The notes beneath the pieces are model-generated. The model did no database searches, was not told the DNA's origin, and saw only the letters and a program-made list of their open reading frames with translations. A DNA stretch of 64,000 bases from positions 248,001 to 312,000 of the forward strand of contig NZ_JADLZT010000002.1 of the NCBI RefSeq assembly GCF_015453285.1. The letters are read 5' to 3'. Positions 53,059 to 62,285 of this stretch are shown here, in pieces. Position numbers and translations under genes: made by a program. Positions within the stretch are counted from its first letter, which is position 1, and each line of letters starts with the position of its first letter. The stretch comes from Lysobacter niastensis (GTDB lineage Bacteria > Pseudomonadota > Gammaproteobacteria > Xanthomonadales > Xanthomonadaceae).

Positions 53059-56000
53059 GCTGCCACCACGGTATTGGTTGCGTGGCCGTATACCACCGCA
53101 TCGAACAGGCGAGTGGCGAGCGCGCGATAACGGACGCCGTCGGCATCGTCGAGAAACGGATCGCGCCCCCGCAGCGCGAGCTGCACGGCTGCGGAATCAA
53201 CCTCGCCCCAGCTGCGATCGCTGCCGAACCACTGTTCGCGCGCGGCCTTCCACGCCGCGGCCTCGCCTGCGTCGTCGTCGCGCGGCGCGCTGTACCACAG
53301 CCAGGCCGAACGCGGCTGCAGCGGCAATGGTTCGCGCAGGCCTTCGCGCCGCAAGTCGAGCAATGCACGCAATGCGGAACGTGCCTGCGCAGCGGGGATG
53401 GGATCGCGCATCCGCACGGCCGGGCCTTCGTCCCACTGCGCCAGTTGTGCCAGTCCGCGCTGGTCATCGAGTGCACACAGCACCAGCCAGTCCAGGCCGT
53501 GCGAGATCTGCGCGGGCCCATGCAGTTCATCCAGACGTATGCGCAGTGCGCCGTGCGGATACAGGCGATCCAGATGCCCGTACAGGCGAACGCCGTCCAG
53601 GTCGAGCTCGAACGGGCGCGACTGCGGCTCGCCGTCCTTCCAGCGGCGCAAAGCCGTCGCGAACGGCAGGACCTGGGCCCTGATCGCAGCAAGCTGGCGC
53701 TCGCCCAACGGGCCGGAGGGAAGCATCGCGCGCGCGCGCAGGCGTCGCGCAAGGTCGCTGGTGTCATCGTTGGCGCAAGCGTCGAACACCGCCTGCTTAA
53801 GCTTCCATCCTTCGAGCCCATGCGTCGGCGCGGTCAGCGAATCGAGGTCGTCGCTGGCTTCGACCTCGTCCGGCAGGCGCAGTCCCATGCCCGTGCGAAG
53901 GAACTCGCCGGCCGGATCGGTCAGAAAGCGGCGCAACGCGGTGAGCGGCAGCTCCTGTTCCGGCTCGGACTCGCGCAACGCGGTGTTGAACCACGGCGCC
54001 AGCACCGTGCGCGGACCGTGCAGGGCATCGGCCGCGGGATGCCAGGCCTGCTGGAAACTGAAATGCCGCGGATCGGACGAATCGCCAAACGCACGCGGCG
54101 AGAACGGCTGCAGCGAATGGTGCAATACCAGCTCGCTGCGCGCGTCCGGCCCGTGATGGCAGGCCGCGGCGGCGTCGAGCAGTTCCGACACCAGCACCGA
54201 CGGCTCGCGTGCGCTGCCATCGCGCGGATCGGCACCAAGCCAACTGACGTAGAACACCTCGCCCGCCGAGGCGAACAATTGCAGGAACAGGAAACGGTCG
54301 TCCTCGCGCAACGAACGGTCGCCGAATCGGCGCGCCGGTGTCGTCAGCTCCAGCGCCATCTGGTTGAGGCCGCCGGCCGGATCGCGGCGCGGGTAGTCGC
54401 CGTCGTTCATGCCGAGCAGGCAGATCACCCGGAACGGGATCAGGCGCATCGGCACCATGCGCGCGAAGCTGACGCCGCCGGTGAGCAGCGGCGCGCGCGT
54501 GTCCGATTCGGACAACGCCTGCTGGAAATAGGCGCGCACCACTTCGGGCGGCACCGGCCGGTCGAAGCCGGCGTCTTCGGCACTGCTGGCAAAGGCGCCG
54601 ATGTGGCGGCGCAGGCGCTCTAGCGCACGCTGGTCGGCAGCGGCATGCGGACGTTCCGGCAGCAGCGCGTCGAGCAGCGCGAACAGCACGTCGCGCCATT
54701 GCGCCGGCGGCATCGCGCGGCCGAGCAGGCGCTCGTGCCGCGCCAGCACGCGCAGCACGCGGATCAGGGCGTCGAGCGCGTCGAGTGCGCTGCCTTCCAG
54801 TTCGGTCCAGGGCGCGACCCCGTCGATGTCGGCATCGTCGCCGCTCGCGTGGCCGAGCAGCAGGCGGTCGAGCGCGAAACGCCAGGTGTAGGCGTCGTCG
54901 GTGGGGGCGTCGTGGCGCGCGCGGTGGTCGGGGTCCAGGCCCCAGCGTGCGCCGGCGTCCTGCAACCAACCCTGCAGGCGCTCGATTGCGGCGGCGTCCA
55001 GGCCGGCGGCTTCGGACAGGGCGGGCGTGGCAAGCAGGTCGAGCACCTCGCGCACGCCGAAACGGGACGACGGCAGCGCGAGCAGATGCAGGAACACCTC
55101 GGCCAGCGGTTCGCCGGCGAGCGGGCTCAGGTCGGCCAGCGCATAGGGAATGTAGTCGCGACTGCCGCCCAGGCCGCCGAACACGGCTTCGATGTGCGGG
55201 CGGTACGGATCGATGTCCGGCGCCAGCACCGCGATCTCGCGCGCCTGCAGCGGTGGATCGAAGCGTGGGTCGTCCAGCAGCGCGCGCAAGCGGTCGTGCA
55301 GCACCTGCACCTCGCGCAGGCGCGTATGGCAGGCGTGCGCCTGCAGGCTCGCGTCCTCACGGTCGACGCCGGCGCGCCAGGGACGTGGTGCGCGCCGGTG
55401 CAGCAGGTCGCGCTGCATGCGGCCGAGCAGGCTGTCGCGCTCGGGAGCATCGTCCGGCAATGCTTCCGGATCGGCGTAGCGCTCTTCCTCGTGCGAGGGA
55501 TGCACGACTTCGTAGCTGCCGAGCACGGCCATGAAATCGCGGCCGGCCGCGCCCCAGTTCGCCAGCAGCGGATTGTCGTCGTCGCCGGCGGCGGGATCCT
55601 CGCGCAGGCGCTGCGCGTAGCTCGGCAGGTCGCCCCAGTAACGCCGCGACGGCGTCGGCACATAGAAGTGCAACGTGCCGGCGCGCGCCTGGGTCGAGAT
55701 CACGCGCAGCACGTCGGGCGAGATGTTGAGCGTGGCGAAGGCGAACAGCCGTGCAGGCATGCCCGCAGGGAGCGGTCCGTCGGGTGTGCCGAAGCGCTCG
55801 AGGTAGTCGTCGATGCGGCGCGCGCGATGGCGGCGCCCGGCGGCAACGCGGCGCCACAGCTCCGCCTGCGCGTCGGAGGCATCGCGCGAGGCCTCCCACG
55901 ACAGCAGCCAGTCGCGGCGCCAGGCCTGGTATTTCTCGAAGATGCCGGACAGCTCGCCGGCCAGCGCCCAGGGTTTGAGCGGATCGCCCACGCCGACGTA

Positions 56001-56357
56001 TTCGCGCAGCGGCGCCAGTGCGCGTCCGCCGAGCAGCGCCGGGTCCGATAGTTGCGCGTACAGGCGCCACTGCATGGCGGCCGCATCCAGATCCTCGCTG
56101 GCGCCGGGCACGTTGGCGTCGAGCGCGTCGCGGACGAACTCGCCCGGCGTCAGGAAGCGCAGGTTGGCGGCGATGCCGTGGCGGCGGGCCAGCGTGGACT
56201 GAAGCCAGCGGCGCATGGCCACCTGCGGGATCAGCACCACGTCCGGGGTCAGCAGCGCGCGCCCGGGAACCGGCTGGCGCAGCTCCCTGGCAAGCAGCTC
56301 GGCCAGCACGTCCAGTGCGTTGGAGTGGTAGAGACGGAAGTCGGGGCGGCCGGGCAT
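53055..56357 (-). CDS. recC: Exonuclease V gamma subunit RecC
   Basis: A 1100-residue subunit that splits the DNA strands and recognises Chi. It begins MPGRPDFRLYHSNALDVLAELLA, with LIPQVAMRRWLQSTLARRHGIAANL characteristic of RecC, and has no Walker motif, as expected for an inactivated helicase fold. The ATG at 56357 is chosen because the family sequence starts at once; a longer frame adds 42 unsupported residues. It is the first gene of recC-recB-recD. Confidence 0.95.
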   Translation of the reverse strand: MPGRPDFRLYHSNALDVLAELLARELRQPVPGRALLTPDVVLIPQVAMRRWLQSTLARRHGIAANLRFLTPGEFVRDALDANVPGASEDLDAAAMQWRLYAQLSDPALLGGRALAPLREYVGVGDPLKPWALAGELSGIFEKYQAWRRDWLLSWEASRDASDAQAELWRRVAAGRRHRARRIDDYLERFGTPDGPLPAGMPARLFAFATLNISPDVLRVISTQARAGTLHFYVPTPSRRYWGDLPSYAQRLREDPAAGDDDNPLLANWGAAGRDFMAVLGSYEVVHPSHEEERYADPEALPDDAPERDSLLGRMQRDLLHRRAPRPWRAGVDREDASLQAHACHTRLREVQVLHDRLRALLDDPRFDPPLQAREIAVLAPDIDPYRPHIEAVFGGLGGSRDYIPYALADLSPLAGEPLAEVFLHLLALPSSRFGVREVLDLLATPALSEAAGLDAAAIERLQGWLQDAGARWGLDPDHRARHDAPTDDAYTWRFALDRLLLGHASGDDADIDGVAPWTELEGSALDALDALIRVLRVLARHERLLGRAMPPAQWRDVLFALLDALLPERPHAAADQRALERLRRHIGAFASSAEDAGFDRPVPPEVVRAYFQQALSESDTRAPLLTGGVSFARMVPMRLIPFRVICLLGMNDGDYPRRDPAGGLNQMALELTTPARRFGDRSLREDDRFLFLQLFASAGEVFYVSWLGADPRDGSAREPSVLVSELLDAAAACHHGPDARSELVLHHSLQPFSPRAFGDSSDPRHFSFQQAWHPAADALHGPRTVLAPWFNTALRESEPEQELPLTALRRFLTDPAGEFLRTGMGLRLPDEVEASDDLDSLTAPTHGLEGWKLKQAVFDACANDDTSDLARRLRARAMLPSGPLGERQLAAIRAQVLPFATALRRWKDGEPQSRPFELDLDGVRLYGHLDRLYPHGALRIRLDELHGPAQISHGLDWLVLCALDDQRGLAQLAQWDEGPAVRMRDPIPAAQARSALRALLDLRREGLREPLPLQPRSAWLWYSAPRDDDAGEAAAWKAAREQWFGSDRSWGEVDSAAVQLALRGRDPFLDDADGVRYRALATRLFDAVVYGHATNTVVAA

Positions 56358-56535
56358 CCCGGCTATCTTGCCGGAGCGCGTCGCATACGCCGAGACCGGG
56401 CGTGCTGCGGGACTGCGAATCTCTGCCCGGAGCATTCTGGTCCGAACCTGCGACAATGACGGCCCCGGTTCCCGTTCAGCCACCCACGGTCAAGCTTGCC
56501 GCCTTTGCGGCCGGCCGCCGCCACACGCATCGCGA

Positions 56536-57324
56536 ATGACGAACGAAGGCCCCATTGTCCGCATCAGCAACCTCCGCCTCGAACGTGGCGGACGCACCGT
56601 GCTGAACGACATCAACCTGGACGTGCCGCGCGGCAGCGTCGTCGCCGTGCTCGGCCCGTCGGGCAGCGGCAAGTCGACGCTGCTGGCGGCGCTGACCGGT
56701 GAACTTGCGCCGGCAGCGGGCACGGTCGAAGTGCTGGGCCAGCCGGTGCCGCAACGCCGCCGCGCGCTGCTCGAACTGCGCAAGGGCATCGGCGTGCTGC
56801 TGCAGGGCAATGGCCTGCTGACCGACCTGACCGCCGCCGAGAACGTGGCGCTGCCGCTGCGCGCGCACACGAAGCTGCCGGATCCGGTGATCCGCCAGCT
56901 GGTGATGATGAAGCTGCACGCGGTCGGCCTGCGCGCCGCCGCCGATGCCTACCCGCGCGAGCTGTCCGGCGGCATGGCACGCCGTGTCGCGCTGGCGCGC
57001 GCATTGGCGCTGGACCCGCCGCTGATGATCTACGACGAGCCTTTGACCGGCCTCGATCCGATCGCCTCCGGCGTGGTGATGGACCTGATGCGCCGCTTGA
57101 ACGACACGCTCGGCCTGACCAGCATCGTGGTGACCCATCACGTCCACGAGACGTTGCCGGTGGCCGACCACGCGATCGTGATCGCCAATGGCCGGATCGT
57201 GTTTTCCGGCACGCCGGCCGAACTTGAAGCCAGCGACGATCCGTTCGTGCACCAGTTCCTCAAGGGCGAACCGGACGGACCGATCGCGTTCGATGCCGCC
57301 GCCCGCACCCCGGAGGCCGCCTGA
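56536..57324 (+). CDS. mlaF: Mla phospholipid transport ATPase
   Basis: A 262-residue ABC ATPase of the intermembrane lipid-transport Mla system. Walker A GPSGSGKST at about residue 40, Q-loop VLLQGNGLL, signature LSGGMARRVALARAL and Walker B LMIYDEPLTGLD are all intact. It powers the MlaE permease to move phospholipids between inner and outer membrane. Its stop overlaps the mlaE start by one base (TGATG). It is the first gene of mlaFEDCBA and divergent from recC. Confidence 0.95.
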   Translation: MTNEGPIVRISNLRLERGGRTVLNDINLDVPRGSVVAVLGPSGSGKSTLLAALTGELAPAAGTVEVLGQPVPQRRRALLELRKGIGVLLQGNGLLTDLTAAENVALPLRAHTKLPDPVIRQLVMMKLHAVGLRAAADAYPRELSGGMARRVALARALALDPPLMIYDEPLTGLDPIASGVVMDLMRRLNDTLGLTSIVVTHHVHETLPVADHAIVIANGRIVFSGTPAELEASDDPFVHQFLKGEPDGPIAFDAAARTPEAA

Positions 57325-58073
57325 TGCCTTTTGTCGCCGCGACCCGTTCGCTGGGCCGTGCCGGCCTGTTCTCGCTGTCGGTGTTCCGGGCATCGAAGCC
57401 CACGCCGGACTTCTTCCGTGAGCTGGTGCGCGAGATTTACAAGATCGGCGCACGATCGCTGCCGATCATTGCCGTTGGCGGCGCGTTCGTCGGCCTTTCG
57501 GTGACCCTGCTGGGCTACCGGGCACTCGAGACCTACGGTGCCACGGGCCAGGTCAGCGCCCTGCTCGGCCTCGGCCTGTACCGGGAGCTGGGCCCGGTGC
57601 TTACCGCCCTGCTGTTTGTCGGCCGCGCCGGCTCCTCGATCGCGGCGGAGCTTGGCCTGATGCGCGCCACCGACCAGATCACCGCGCTCGGCCTGATGGC
57701 GATCGACCCGGTCGGCAAGGCCGTTGCCCCGCGCTTCTGGGCGGCCGTGCTGTGCGTGCCGCTGCTGACCGGCTTCTTCTGCAGCTTCGCCATCAGTGCC
57801 AGCTATTTCGAGTCCGTGCACGTGATGGGACTGGACTCGGGCACGTTCTGGCAGGTGCTGAAGGACAGCGTCGATTTCTTCGACGACTTCCTGATGTCGT
57901 TCGTGAAGGCTGCCGTGTTCGGTGGCACTTCGGCGCTCGTCGCCGCCTACGTCGGTTTCCATGCTGAACCGACGATCGAGGGCACCTCGGTCGCCACCAC
58001 CCGCGCGGTGGTGAATGCGTCGCTGCTGGTGCTGATGTTCAATTTCGTGATGTCGGCTTTCCTGTTCCGCTGA
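57324..58073 (+). CDS. mlaE: Mla transport permease
   Basis: A 249-residue integral membrane permease of the MlaE/YrbE family, with FVGLSVTLLGYRALETYGA, ELGPVLTALLFVGRAGSSIAAELG and the late EGTSVATTRAVVNASL family blocks. Five to six hydrophobic segments are readable. It forms the membrane core with MlaF and MlaD. Translation is coupled to mlaF. Confidence 0.95.
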   Translation: MPFVAATRSLGRAGLFSLSVFRASKPTPDFFRELVREIYKIGARSLPIIAVGGAFVGLSVTLLGYRALETYGATGQVSALLGLGLYRELGPVLTALLFVGRAGSSIAAELGLMRATDQITALGLMAIDPVGKAVAPRFWAAVLCVPLLTGFFCSFAISASYFESVHVMGLDSGTFWQVLKDSVDFFDDFLMSFVKAAVFGGTSALVAAYVGFHAEPTIEGTSVATTRAVVNASLLVLMFNFVMSAFLFR

Positions 58074-58098
58074 GCCGGCCTGATTCCATGGTGACCCG

Positions 58099-58644
58099 AT
58101 GATCCGCGCACCCCGTATCGAATTCGCCGTCGGCGCCTTCCTGCTGCTGGCCCTGGCCTCGCTGCTGGTGTTGGCCCTGGCCTCCACCAACGGCCGCTGG
58201 GGCGTGGGCGGAGATACCTACGAGTTGAAGGCTCGTTTCTCGACGATCGGCGCCCTCCGACCGAATGCCCCGATCAAGATCGGCGGCGTGGCGATCGGAC
58301 ATGTCGCCAATATCGACGTCGATCCCGTCAAGTTCGACACCGTTGTCACCCTGGCCGTGAACAAGCGCTACGACAAGCTGCCTTCCGACACCGCGGCTGG
58401 CATCTTCACCAGCGGCCTGCTGGGTGAAAGCTATGTCGGCCTGACCCCGGGCGGCGATCCGGAGTCGCTGAAGCCCGGCGACGAGATCTACCTGACCCAG
58501 TCGGCAGTCGACCTGATCCAGCTGGTGGGCAAATACATGTTCAGCGGCGGTGGCGCCAAGCCCGCCGACAATGCCGGCCAGTCTGCCAACACCCCGGATT
58601 ACCTCCAGGGCGAGGCCTCCCCCACGGACGAGAACAAGAAATGA
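58099..58644 (+). CDS. mlaD: Mla MCE-domain substrate-binding protein
   Basis: A 181-residue inner-membrane-anchored protein. Residues about 7-28 form the membrane anchor (EFAVGAFLLLALASLLVLAL). Residues about 40-120 form the MCE domain (YELKARFSTIGALRPNAPIKIGG and the GLLGESYVGLTPG block). It makes the hexameric lipid channel of the Mla complex. It overlaps mlaC by four bases. Confidence 0.95.
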   Translation: MIRAPRIEFAVGAFLLLALASLLVLALASTNGRWGVGGDTYELKARFSTIGALRPNAPIKIGGVAIGHVANIDVDPVKFDTVVTLAVNKRYDKLPSDTAAGIFTSGLLGESYVGLTPGGDPESLKPGDEIYLTQSAVDLIQLVGKYMFSGGGAKPADNAGQSANTPDYLQGEASPTDENKK

Positions 58645-59318
58645 TGAAGCGCAACCTGAACAGCACGCTGTCCATCGTCATCGCCGCGGCCCTGCTGGCC
58701 GCCGCTCCTGCCGCGGTGCTGGCGCAGACCGCCGCACCGGCCGCCGCTGCGACGGCCGCTCCGGCGGGTTCGCCGAGCCAGCTGGTGCTGAGCAACAGCA
58801 CCCGCATCCTCGCCACGCTGGAATCGCGCCGCCCCGAGTTCACCCAGAACCGCGCCGCGCTTCGCCAGTTCGTCGCCAGCGAGTTCAACAACATCTTCGA
58901 CCGCGATTACTCCGCCCGCCTGGTGCTCGGCGTGCACGGCCGCGGCGCGTCCGATGCGGACATTGCGGTGTTCGCCGACGCCCTCGCCGACAGCCTGATG
59001 CAGCGTTACGGCTCCTCGCTGCTGGACCTCAACACCAAGCTCAAGGTGCGCGTTAAGTCGGAAACCCCGCTGCGCGGCGGCCAGATCGTCAAGGTCTCCA
59101 GCGAATACCTGCGCCAGGGCGCCGAAGCGGTGCCGGTCGACTACCTGATGCGCAAGGTCGGCACGCAGTGGAAGGTGTTCGACGTGATGGTCGAGGGCGT
59201 GAGCTTCGTGCAGACGTTCCGCAACCAGTTCGACCAGCCGCTCAAGCAGAAGTCGATCCCGCAGGTCGCCGCCGACATCAAGGCCGGCAAGCTGCAGGCC
59301 CAGGCCAGCACCAACTGA
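58641..59318 (+). CDS. mlaC: Mla periplasmic phospholipid carrier
   Basis: A 225-residue secreted protein with a signal peptide (about 1-29, ending AAVLAQ), followed by the MlaC/Ttg2D fold: NRAALRQFVASEFNNIFD near residue 70, DALADSLMQRYGSSLL and KWKVFDVMVEGVSFVQTFRNQF-like end (VFDVMVEGVSFVQTF). It carries phospholipid between the outer-membrane MlaA complex and MlaFEDB. The ATG overlaps the mlaD stop. Confidence 0.95.
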   Translation: MMKRNLNSTLSIVIAAALLAAAPAAVLAQTAAPAAAATAAPAGSPSQLVLSNSTRILATLESRRPEFTQNRAALRQFVASEFNNIFDRDYSARLVLGVHGRGASDADIAVFADALADSLMQRYGSSLLDLNTKLKVRVKSETPLRGGQIVKVSSEYLRQGAEAVPVDYLMRKVGTQWKVFDVMVEGVSFVQTFRNQFDQPLKQKSIPQVAADIKAGKLQAQASTN

Positions 59319-59320
59319 CC

Positions 59321-59602
59321 ATGACCACCGCGACGGTCCGCCAGGACGGTGACACCCTCGCCTTCGGCGGCGCGCTCGAGCGTGCCGCCATCGCTACCCT
59401 CTGGCCGCAGTTGCGTTCCGCCGGCAACGGCATCCGCAGACTGGACCTCGGCGCCGTGACGTCGGTCGACAGCGCCGGCCTGGCGCTGCTTGCCGAGCTG
59501 TGCGCCCGCACTGGCATCAGCGAGATTGCCGGCGCACCTGCGGGCCTGGCCGAGCTGCGCGCCGCCTATCGGCTCGACCCGCACCTAGCCTTCGCCAGCT
59601 GA
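59321..59602 (+). CDS. mlaB: Mla STAS-domain protein
   Basis: A 93-residue cytoplasmic STAS protein. The motif LDLGAVTSVDSAGLALLAEL holds the conserved Ser of the family at about residue 49. It binds MlaF and is needed for its activity. It starts two bases after the mlaC stop. Confidence 0.92.
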   Translation: MTTATVRQDGDTLAFGGALERAAIATLWPQLRSAGNGIRRLDLGAVTSVDSAGLALLAELCARTGISEIAGAPAGLAELRAAYRLDPHLAFAS

Positions 59603-59676
59603 TCGCGGACACAGCGTTCCGTCCGCGGCCGTACGCGCGGCGGGCGTCCCTCGCCCGGGCACCTTAAACTGTGACG

Positions 59677-60789
59677 ATGCGCATTCACGCAACCCTCCTC
59701 GCCGCCGTGCTCCTGGCCCTGCCCTTGGCAGGCCAGGCACAGATCCTGGTCCGTCCGCTGTCGGCGCAGCAACGCCTGGAGCTCGACCGTTGCCTCAAGG
59801 AAGCCGGCGAGAATCGCGATGCCGCGCGCGCCTGCTGGCGCAAGATGGAGGACGCGGAACCGGAAAAGAACATTCCGGAGCAGCCGCCCGTTCCCGAACA
59901 GGTGCCCGAGCCGCTGCCGCCGACGGAGACCACGCCTCCGCCGGTGTCCGAACCCACTCCTGAGATACCCACCGAAACGCCGCCCGCGCAGGAAGGCGAT
60001 CAGCGCACCCAGGCCGAGCACGACTTCGATGCGATCTACGGCGACTACGGCGATCCCAACCTGCCGACGCCGGCTGCGCCCAGTCCGGTGTACGACCCGT
60101 GGGAGCGCTACAACCGGCAGATGCACCGCTTCAACAACGCCGTCGACCGCGGCGTCGCGCGTCCGCTCGCACGCGGCTACGTGAAAGTCGTGCCGCGCCC
60201 GTTCCGCCTGGGCGTCAGCAACTTCTTCAACAACCTCAGCCAGCCGGTGTCTGCGGTCAACGCGCTGCTGCAGGGCAAGCCGAAGCAGGCGGGGCAGTCG
60301 TTCGGCCGCTTCCTGCTCAACTCCACGCTCGGCATCGGCGGCATCTTCGATCCCGCCAGCGATGCCAAGCTTCCCAACAAGGGCGAGGACTTCGGCCAGA
60401 CGCTGGGCGTGTGGGGCTGGAGGAAGTCCCGCTACGTCGAGCTGCCGCTGTTCGGCCCGCGCACGCTGCGCGACACCTTCGGCATGGCCGGTGACGCGCC
60501 GCTGAGCCCGCTGCGCCAGGTCGAGGCAGACAGCACGCGCATTCCGCTTCAGGGCCTGCAGCTGGTCGACGTGCGTGCGCAGCTGCTGGCGACCGACAGC
60601 TTCCGCGAAGGCGCCGAGGACGACTACGCGCTGGTGCGCGACGCCTGGATCCAGCGTCGCAACTACCAGATCGCCGGCGACCGCATGAAGGACCAGGAAG
60701 AAGCGCTGCCGGATTACCTGCAGGACGACAGCAATCCGCAGGTGCCGGTGGATGCGATGCCGGTGATGCCGCCCGAAGGCGGCCGCTGA
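59677..60789 (+). CDS. mlaA: MlaA/VacJ-family protein without lipobox
   Basis: A 370-residue outer-membrane phospholipid-removal component. The signal peptide ends LPLAGQAQ; no Cys occurs before residue 39, so the classical lipobox is missing. Residues about 60-105 are a Pro/Glu-rich insert. The VacJ domain follows (YDPWERYNRQMHRFNNAVD, VVPRPFRLGVSNFFNNLSQP, LNSTLGIGGIFDPAS, ELPLFGPRTLRDTFG). It is 120 residues longer than Escherichia coli MlaA. The last gene of the run, about 75 bases after mlaB. Confidence 0.93.
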   Translation: MRIHATLLAAVLLALPLAGQAQILVRPLSAQQRLELDRCLKEAGENRDAARACWRKMEDAEPEKNIPEQPPVPEQVPEPLPPTETTPPPVSEPTPEIPTETPPAQEGDQRTQAEHDFDAIYGDYGDPNLPTPAAPSPVYDPWERYNRQMHRFNNAVDRGVARPLARGYVKVVPRPFRLGVSNFFNNLSQPVSAVNALLQGKPKQAGQSFGRFLLNSTLGIGGIFDPASDAKLPNKGEDFGQTLGVWGWRKSRYVELPLFGPRTLRDTFGMAGDAPLSPLRQVEADSTRIPLQGLQLVDVRAQLLATDSFREGAEDDYALVRDAWIQRRNYQIAGDRMKDQEEALPDYLQDDSNPQVPVDAMPVMPPEGGR

Positions 60790-60873
60790 TCGAACCCACA
60801 CGACACCGGGCCGACCCGTCGGCCTGGTGCGCGAATACGGTCAGCCGGCTTCCGCGTCCCCGCTGCGACGGCC

Positions 60874-62244
60874 TCAGTCCTCGCCGCCGTCCTCGAAGTC
60901 GGCGCCCAGCAGCCGCTGGCTGTCTTCCACCGGCAATGCTTCGACCTCGCGCAGTTTGCGCGTGAGCACGCGCGAGCGACGACTGGTTTCATCGATCTTG
61001 TTGCTGGCTTCGTCGAGCTTCTTCTTCACCCCGTCCAGCGTGGTGCCGAACTTGGCGAACTCGGTCTTCACCGCACCCAGCGTCTGCCACACCTCGCTGG
61101 ATCGCTGCTCGATGGCCAGCGTGCGGAAGCCCATCTGGAAGCTGGTCATCAGCGCCAGCAGCGTGGTCGGACCGGCCACCGCGATGCGCTGGTCGCGCTG
61201 CAAGGCCTCGACCAGTCCCGGGCGGCGCAGCACCTCGGCATAGAGACCTTCGGTCGGCAGGAACAGGATCGCGAACTCGGTGGTATGCGGCACCGATACG
61301 TATTTCTCGCGGATGCGCGCCGCTTCCAGGCGTACGCGACGCTCCAGCGCCTCGCCGGCGGCGCGAGCCAGGTCCGGCTCACCGCGCTCCTGCGCATCGA
61401 GCAGGCGTTCGTAATCCTCGCGCGGAAACTTGGCGTCGATCGGCAACCACACCGGTGCCTCGCCGCTGGAACCCGGGAAGCGCACCGCGAACTCGACCCG
61501 CTCGCTGCTGGAAGGCACGGTGGCGACGTTGGACGCGTACTGGTCCGGCGCGAACACCTGCTCGAGCAGGCCGGCCAGCTGCACTTCGCCAAACACGCCA
61601 CGCGACTTCACGTTGGTCAGCACGCGCTGCAGCCCGCCCACATCGGACGCGAGCTTGTTCATGTCGCCCAGGCCCTGGTGCACCTGCGCCAGCATCTGGG
61701 TGACGTTGCCGAAACTCTCGGTCAGGCGCGTCTCCAGCGTCGCGTGCAGTTTCTCGTCGACGGTGGCACGCATCTGCTCGAGCTTGGCGGCGTTGTCGGC
61801 CTGCAGTTCGCGCAGGCGGCCTTCCAGCGTGGTGCGCATCTCGCCCAGGCGCGCCTCGTTGTTGCGCGTGAGTTCGCCGATGCGATTGTCCAGCGCCGTG
61901 GCGAAGTCCTTCAACGCCAGCGCGGTCTCGCTGCGCGCCTTGCGTGCGTCCTCGGTGAGGGCCTCGCGCAGGTCCTCCAGGCGCTGGTCGGTACGCACCG
62001 CCGCGTCGTTGAGGCGAGTGGCGAACCCGTCGATGCGATGCTCCTGCTGCGTGGACAGGCTGTCCAGCTGCTGGCGCAACTCACCACGCCCCTGGCGTTG
62101 CTCCTCGCGCAGCGAATGCTCGAGCTGCACGCCCAGCGGCCCCAGGTCCGCGGCCGGCTTGCGCATCAGCAGGATGACTAGAAGAGCGATCGCGGCGAAC
62201 ACCGCGATCAGCAGGACGATCAGGAGCAAGGTGGTTTCAGGCAT
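60874..62244 (-). CDS. rmuC: DNA recombination protein RmuC
   Basis: A 456-residue protein with an N-terminal membrane segment (about 5-27), a long coiled coil (residues about 40-190, Glu/Arg/Leu-rich) and a PD-(D/E)XK-like nuclease fold. Family blocks are SRGVFGEVQLAGLLEQ, WLPIDAKFPREDYERLLDA and FLPTEGLYAEVLRR. It limits inversion and rearrangement at short repeats. It is convergent with mlaA and follows rlmI on its strand. Confidence 0.93.
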   Translation of the reverse strand: MPETTLLLIVLLIAVFAAIALLVILLMRKPAADLGPLGVQLEHSLREEQRQGRGELRQQLDSLSTQQEHRIDGFATRLNDAAVRTDQRLEDLREALTEDARKARSETALALKDFATALDNRIGELTRNNEARLGEMRTTLEGRLRELQADNAAKLEQMRATVDEKLHATLETRLTESFGNVTQMLAQVHQGLGDMNKLASDVGGLQRVLTNVKSRGVFGEVQLAGLLEQVFAPDQYASNVATVPSSSERVEFAVRFPGSSGEAPVWLPIDAKFPREDYERLLDAQERGEPDLARAAGEALERRVRLEAARIREKYVSVPHTTEFAILFLPTEGLYAEVLRRPGLVEALQRDQRIAVAGPTTLLALMTSFQMGFRTLAIEQRSSEVWQTLGAVKTEFAKFGTTLDGVKKKLDEASNKIDETSRRSRVLTRKLREVEALPVEDSQRLLGADFEDGGED

Positions 62245-62285
62245 GGCGCCAGTGTATAGGCGCCGATCTCAGCCGGTGAGATGCC

